NCBI GenBank assembly: GCA_019312685.1
Contig: JAFDCR010000174.1
Coordinates: 1 to 9,586, forward strand
DNA length: 9,586 bases
Direction of reading: 5' to 3'
From: Deltaproteobacteria bacterium
GTDB lineage: Bacteria; Desulfobacterota; Desulfobulbia; Desulfobulbales; BM004
Below, piece after piece: positions 5,827 to 9,586 of this stretch. Both the position numbers and the translations under genes were made by a program. The notes under the pieces were generated by a model. It did not search any database. It was not told the origin of the DNA and saw only the letters and a list, made by a program, of their open reading frames with translations. Position 1 is the stretch's first letter; each line of letters opens with the position of its first letter.

Positions 5827-8811
5827 TTACTCGGTTTCTGTTAGCTCTCTTTTTTTAGAAGGTAATCGCTCTATTTTAAGAAGCAAGTCGGACAGGGTGC
5901 CAACAGGGCAGAGCAATTCGCAAAATGATCTTCTGAATTTAAATGCGAGGAGGATAAGAAAAGCTGTAATAACGATAACAATTGCAGTGGGAGTGTAGAT
6001 ATTCTTGAAGAAAAAAGTATACCAGTCGACGGAACCGCTTCCCGGATTTTTCAGGGCTGCTGAAATTTTGAAGTAGGAGAAAACGGTAAAAAGAAAAGCC
6101 ATGAAAGGAAGCAGTTTCCAGGATTTATGCAGCCTGGCGGGGCGGGAAGCGACCCGTGCCTGGCAGTCAAAAAGGGTGCCGATGGGGCAGAAGTGGAAAC
6201 ACCAGAAACGTTTTTCAATATTCATGATAAGTGCTGCAGGGACAAGGTATGACCGCAGGTAGCCGAAAATACATTGCCGGGGACAGACATGGCAGAAAAG
6301 GTAGGGGACCTTGAAATAACACCTGAAGATGGGGAAAAAGATCAGGAGAGAGAAACAGAAGAAATAAACCCACCGGATAATACCTATTTTGGTGCGCCGG
6401 AAAACCTCATGATTGAGATTGTGCCATAATCCGGCGGAACCGGCTGGAGGCAGCAGATGCATGGCCTGCAGAATCCCGAATGCCAGCATGAGAAGCAGGA
6501 GCCAGTGATAGGGAGGAAAGAAAGACATACTGTAAAGGGTTGTGCCGGTGCTGCCGTTGTATATTAGAAATCCGATACCTGAAAAGGTGAGAAGTACAAT
6601 AAAAAAAATCAGCCGGGGAGAGGTTTCGGCAGGCAGGGCATAGGCAGGCTCTACAGCCCCTTCTTTACGTTTAAGCCAGAGAAAAAGGCTTGTAAGAACT
6701 TTAAGGGTGCCGATCAGATAGCAGGTATTGAAGAGACCTAAAATTGGGACAGCAAAGGTGGAAACCAGAAGCGCCCCCAGAGCTGCACCAAGGAAATCTA
6801 GGCCGTACAGTGTGCCGGCTGTTTTTTCCAGGCCGTGGAAGGTTATCCTTGCTGCCAGGGGAAATTGGGCCCCAACAATAAAACCGATAATTACCGTAAG
6901 GCATGGAAACAGGATGAGGGGGGCAACTGTTTGCAGAATAGCAGAAGAGCTCGATGCCTGCAGAAAAAGAAGAAACGGGACCAGAAAAAAGGAAAAAAAA
7001 CCCAATGAGATGTCAACTATAAGGAAGAGCTTCTGGGCCTGGATTCTGCTGCGGACAGCCCAGAAACTCCCTAAGGCAGTACCTAGAAGGAAAGCAGTGA
7101 AAATTATCCCTATCTGCCGGTACACATAGCCGTAGATGATCTGGAAGGCAAGAATCAGGATGATTTCAAGACCTATACCGGAGAACCCGCTGAGAGTAAC
7201 GGCAAGGGGCGGTGCCCTCCTTGGTGTGTGCGATATCAGTATAATACTGATAATCAATATGGCACAGGCTACAACAACGGGCAGAAGGAGGCTCCCCTGG
7301 AATTTACTGAGCCAGAATTGAAGCTGCCCAAAATAACTGGCGGGTCGGAAATCGAGGTTGAGCGGGGAAGGCTCAGATACCATTTTTTTTGCCAAGGCTA
7401 TTCGGTCTGCAGACAGGCGGGCCTTAAGGTATTTTTCGTTGACATAACGGGTTGCAATATTCTTTTCTTTAAGTTTTTCGGAAATGTTGTAATCCAGTTC
7501 ATTGCTGCCGGCAACATAGTACTGGCGCTCTCCAGGCACGATAAGGATATTGGGGAAGACCTCACTTAATGAACGGTAGATCGTCGAGGACAGGTAACGT
7601 ATTTCCGGGTTGGCATAATTTTCAGCGCCGCTTAAACCAAAACTCAATATGCCGTTACTCCGTAAAGCCCTTTGTGCTTCCTTGAAAAATTCCAGGGTAT
7701 AAAACCTGTTTAACTGTGCTGTTGCCGGATCTGCAAGATCGATCAGAATGGCATCATACTTTTGGCTTGCTGAACGGATATGGTGCCTGGCATCCCGGGC
7801 AATGAATCTGACACGTTCATCAACAGCCCGGGGGGAGAGCTTCTGTACCAGCTTGATAACCGTGGGATCCAGTTCAACGTAGTCGATTTTCATCAGGGGA
7901 TATTTCAAGGCTTCGTGCAGGGCACCGTTCAACCCGCCGGATACAAGGAGAATTTTCTCAGGCGAAGAATGCTGGGACAGGGCAAAATGGGTACTCTCCT
8001 CAGCGGCAATTGTGTTTTGACTCGAGCCTATGGGCATCCCGTTTTCATAGACGGTGAACTGATTCTCAGAGAGTGTTACGGCAAGATTGCCGTAAGGTGT
8101 TGCTTCCTGAAAAAGGGTTTTCTGCCCTTGAAATAAGGCCTGTCCTGTCACCTTTTCCAGATCATGGAGGCTGATGAGCGTTATGGCAATTCCCAGGCAT
8201 GCCATATAGGGGAGAACAGCCGTTCGGCCCCAATGGGTATGGCTGACCATAATGGCTGCCCCAAGGTTGAGAAGGAGGAGAAAGGTAAGGACCTGGAAAG
8301 GACTCAGAAAGTAAATAAGCAGAAAGCTGAAAAGAATGCCGCCGATGATATCGCCGATAACATCGAGCACATAGATTTGCCCGATCTGCAAAGCATCCTT
8401 TCTTTCTCCGCCAAGGCTTGAGAAAAGGGTCAGCAGGAAACCTGAAACTAAACAGTAGGGTAAAAGCAGGAAGAACGAGTAAAGAAACGCATCGTGAAGA
8501 TCCAGCATGAGGCCGGGCACAAAGTTCTTTTTCAGCAACCGGATGGCACTAATCTGCAAAAAAGGAAGAAAGGCGATTACTGTCTGGAAAACAGTAAGCC
8601 ATCGTATCTGGTGCTTAAGCCTGCCGGAGAATCTCCCCAGGTAGCTGCCAAAACCGGTAAGCAGCAGCCAATTGGCGAGGATAAGGCCGATAATAAGTTC
8701 ATTCCCTGCCAGGATATTGAGGAATTCTCTCAGGGTGACGATCTGGGTCACCAGCGAAGATATGCCCAGGCAGGTTACAGAGAGGAATATTGAACGTTGT
8801 CTCGCGATCAT
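5827..8811 (-). CDS. Polytopic membrane protein: spermidine-synthase-like domain plus Fer4_5/NapH-like iron-sulfur domain
   Basis: 994 residues with about 20 hydrophobic segments by eye. Segments 1-7 cover residues 8-215. Residues about 225-500 form a soluble spermidine-synthase-like fold: YGNLAVT, ENGMPIGS, EESTHFALSQH, the nucleoside-binding SGGLNGALHEAL (291-302), YVELD with Glu313, RFIARDARHHI, and LIDLADP with Asp358 and Asp361 followed by FYTLEFFKEA. A second membrane block (505-790) follows. The C-terminal block (810-994) has C840-x2-C843-x3-C847, then C871-x3-C875-P and C964-x3-C968-P (FCELLCPVGTL), motifs of membrane electron-transfer proteins such as NapH/NosR. Positive-inside reading puts the synthase-like domain outside and both CxxxCP motifs on the cytoplasmic side. 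Such a domain need not make spermidine. It is the first gene of the operon, and the ATG at 8811 follows an in-frame stop closely, with no clear ribosome binding site. Confidence 0.88.
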   Translation of the reverse strand: MIARQRSIFLSVTCLGISSLVTQIVTLREFLNILAGNELIIGLILANWLLLTGFGSYLGRFSGRLKHQIRWLTVFQTVIAFLPFLQISAIRLLKKNFVPGLMLDLHDAFLYSFFLLLPYCLVSGFLLTLFSSLGGERKDALQIGQIYVLDVIGDIIGGILFSFLLIYFLSPFQVLTFLLLLNLGAAIMVSHTHWGRTAVLPYMACLGIAITLISLHDLEKVTGQALFQGQKTLFQEATPYGNLAVTLSENQFTVYENGMPIGSSQNTIAAEESTHFALSQHSSPEKILLVSGGLNGALHEALKYPLMKIDYVELDPTVIKLVQKLSPRAVDERVRFIARDARHHIRSASQKYDAILIDLADPATAQLNRFYTLEFFKEAQRALRSNGILSFGLSGAENYANPEIRYLSSTIYRSLSEVFPNILIVPGERQYYVAGSNELDYNISEKLKEKNIATRYVNEKYLKARLSADRIALAKKMVSEPSPLNLDFRPASYFGQLQFWLSKFQGSLLLPVVVACAILIISIILISHTPRRAPPLAVTLSGFSGIGLEIILILAFQIIYGYVYRQIGIIFTAFLLGTALGSFWAVRSRIQAQKLFLIVDISLGFFSFFLVPFLLFLQASSSSAILQTVAPLILFPCLTVIIGFIVGAQFPLAARITFHGLEKTAGTLYGLDFLGAALGALLVSTFAVPILGLFNTCYLIGTLKVLTSLFLWLKRKEGAVEPAYALPAETSPRLIFFIVLLTFSGIGFLIYNGSTGTTLYSMSFFPPYHWLLLLMLAFGILQAMHLLPPAGSAGLWHNLNHEVFRRTKIGIIRWVYFFCFSLLIFFPIFRCYFKVPYLFCHVCPRQCIFGYLRSYLVPAALIMNIEKRFWCFHFCPIGTLFDCQARVASRPARLHKSWKLLPFMAFLFTVFSYFKISAALKNPGSGSVDWYTFFFKNIYTPTAIVIVITAFLILLAFKFRRSFCELLCPVGTLSDLLLKIERLPSKKRELTETE

Positions 8812-8836
8812 TGTGTATTTTTAGTTGATTTCATGA

Positions 8837-8871
8837 AACCTACCACCTTTGGTGGTGGACACAGATAGGTT
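8837..8871 (-). promoter_or_regulatory. Hairpin in the leader of the three-gene operon
   Basis: On the transcript, ACCACC and GGUGGU pair around an AAA loop (8842-8856), extended by AACCU/AGGUU (8867-8871 and 8837-8841) across a 10-nt bulge. It sits about 25 nt before the start codon, in a leader lacking a clear ribosome binding site. No U-run follows, so it is not a standard terminator. It resembles no riboswitch known to me. Confidence 0.4.
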
Positions 8872-8897
8872 CCACCGATCCTGCAATAATTGTTTAT

Positions 8898-8925
8898 TTT
8901 ATATTCATTTTCTTTGCCTGCCCAA
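8898..8925 (-). promoter_or_regulatory. Candidate promoter of the three-gene operon
   Basis: Minus strand: TTGGGC (8920-8925), a 16-nt spacer, TATAAA (8898-8903). The start would be near 8890, leaving a leader of about 80 nt that contains the hairpin at 8837-8871. The -35 lies inside the inverted repeat at 8908-8931, so the repeat may be supplying the promoter. Confidence 0.35.
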
Positions 8926-9144
8926 AGAAAACGAATCAAAAGAAAGGGCACCCGTGTCTCGTGTCTGCCCGAGGCGGATACCCTGTGCTCCTCGAATCTG
9001 CCGGGATTATTAAAACTCGCCCGCCTGCGGCGGACTCAGACAGTTAATAATCTTTTTCCGGCAGCTTCTCCGGTGCTCGGCAACGGGCCTATGGGTTTTA
9101 AAACCCCTTTTAAGGAGGTATCCTGAAGTCTCCAGCTATGCTGG
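8908..9144. repeat. Structured intergenic repeat element (probable dispersed family)
   Basis: The stretch opens with 9-bp arms TTTTCTTTG/CAAAGAAAA (8908-8916, 8923-8931), followed by GAATCAAAAGAAAGGGCACC. This resembles a dispersed intergenic sequence I have seen in many proteobacterial genomes, often mis-annotated as small proteins. A long imperfect hairpin follows: CTGCCGG (8998-9004) pairs with CCGGCAG (9058-9064), GATTATTAA (9005-9013) with TTAATAATC (9044-9052), and CCGCC/GGCGG (9021-9025, 9029-9033) closes on TGC. Next come a 14-bp palindrome, GGGTTTTAAAACCC (9093-9106), and a CCAGC-TAT-GCTGG hairpin (9132-9144). An open frame through it (8890-9126, plus) has low-complexity, unprotein-like content and I do not call it. 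Family membership is from memory; boundaries are approximate. Confidence 0.55.
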
Positions 9145-9388
9145 TAGAAGCCTTATTTAAGGATTGCAGAATAACCTAAAATCACCCGAACAGAATACTC
9201 GAAAATCTTATTAATGGTAAACAGGATTGTCGGTTTTTCCTACCGGAGTAATAATGGTGCGTCCCATGAAAGGAAATTGATATTTACTATCGGTTGTGGT
9301 TGCCTGCTATACAAACAGTTATAATGTATTGAAAGGGATCCAGAATACTCAACCTGAAAATACTTTACAGCCTAAATAGTAATAAGGA
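9145..9388. other. Non-coding stretch before the right-hand gene
   Basis: 244 bp, AT-rich, with no gene in any frame that I can support. The 10-mer CAGAATACTC occurs twice (9191-9200 and 9341-9350), 150 bp apart in the same orientation. A consensus TATAAT (9320-9325) is the only promoter-like element, without a matching -35. Confidence 0.5.
9320..9325 (+). promoter_or_regulatory. Possible -10 element for the right-hand partial gene
   Basis: A perfect TATAAT about 64 bp before the ATG at 9389. At 17 nt upstream the hexamer is only TGGTTG, so the -35 is poor. Confidence 0.25.
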
Positions 9389-9586
9389 ATGACAGGGGAA
9401 CTGCAGAAAAATAAGCCAACCGATGCCCAACTTGTCTACAAGGCATCGGCCTGGCTCGAGATAAGCGAGTTCCAGGTATTTGTCGAGGCCTGGCAGGCCT
9501 GGTTTAATGAAGTGGTTCCTGAAAAGAGAATAGAGCCGTTTTTCGTCAACTTTCTCGATAACGGTGAAGTGCCGTTCTGGGTAAGG
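9389..9586 (+). CDS. Unrecognised protein, N-terminal 66 residues (runs off window)
   Basis: An open frame from ATG at 9389 continues to the window edge without a stop. An in-frame TAA at 9383-9385 rules out an earlier start. The only ribosome-binding-like sequence, AAGGA (9384-9388), directly abuts the ATG, which is too close to be ideal. The text has real-protein character: a helical, aromatic segment (YKASAWLEISEFQVF, then EAWQAWFNEVV) followed by EKRIEPFFVNFLDNGEVPFWVR. No signal peptide or membrane segment is visible. I do not recognise the family. It is transcribed away from the three-gene operon, so the repeat-containing gap separates two divergent units. Confidence 0.65.
   Translation, partial: MTGELQKNKPTDAQLVYKASAWLEISEFQVFVEAWQAWFNEVVPEKRIEPFFVNFLDNGEVPFWVR

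Noticed and set aside
6728..7129. Plus-strand open frames (133 residues and similar) within the 994-residue gene
   Set aside because: They are antisense shadows of a gene with clear domains and lack their own signals.
8890..9126. 78-residue plus-strand open frame in the intergenic repeat
   Set aside because: Its content is read through nested inverted repeats and resembles the spurious peptides commonly annotated over such repeats.
1..9586. CRISPR array, tRNA or rRNA gene, transposase
   Set aside because: I found no regularly spaced repeat, no cloverleaf or CCA end, no rRNA-like stretch and no transposase motif on either strand.

Overview
The window looks like a bacterial chromosome of moderate GC, with AT-rich intergenic stretches. 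The gene content points to an anaerobic Gram-negative bacterium, and my best guess is Desulfobacterota (deltaproteobacteria). This rests on a rubredoxin, Fur-box-like sites, a glutaminyl-tRNA synthetase, an AMMECR1/MEMO1/radical-SAM (AmmeMemoRadiSam) cluster and a common type of intergenic repeat. The taxonomy is inferred from gene content, not demonstrated.

Layout, left to right. (1) 2-850, plus strand: the C-terminal half of glnS, cut by the window edge. (2) 847-1782, minus: a secreted protein with a jelly-roll-like C-terminal domain, convergent with glnS and overlapping it by 4 bp. (3) 1783-2091: AT-rich, no gene, one possible promoter. (4) 2092-2529, minus: a small unrecognised protein with one membrane segment. 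It lies behind a strong promoter and a 40-bp near-perfect palindrome whose core matches the FadR/TetR-family operator type. (5) 2735-2768: an intrinsic terminator. (6) 2792-2950, minus: a 52-residue rubredoxin with a shortened first cysteine pair and a Fur-like box upstream. (7) 8811 to 3071, minus: a tight three-gene operon. Its genes encode a 994-residue polytopic membrane protein (spermidine-synthase-like domain plus C-terminal Fer4_5/NapH-like iron-sulfur membrane domain), a radical SAM enzyme of the AmmeMemoRadiSam type with a twin-arginine N-terminus, and a membrane-anchored MEMO1-AMMECR1 fusion. (8) 8812-9388: non-coding, with a structured 5' leader, a candidate promoter and a highly structured intergenic repeat. 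(9) 9389-9586, plus: the start of an unrecognised gene that runs off the window.

The most interesting content is the three-gene operon. AmmeMemoRadiSam proteins are a known but functionally obscure set, usually treated as cytoplasmic. Here every component carries a membrane or export signal. A positive-inside reading by eye places the MEMO/AMMECR1 domains, the radical SAM enzyme and the spermidine-synthase-like domain on the outer face of the inner membrane. The polytopic protein also has cysteine motifs typical of transmembrane electron-transfer proteins. My working hypothesis is an extracytoplasmic version of the system in which the 994-residue protein supplies electrons, and perhaps handles an S-adenosyl compound, for the exported radical SAM enzyme. 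This is inference from topology and gene order; no substrate can be named from the sequence.
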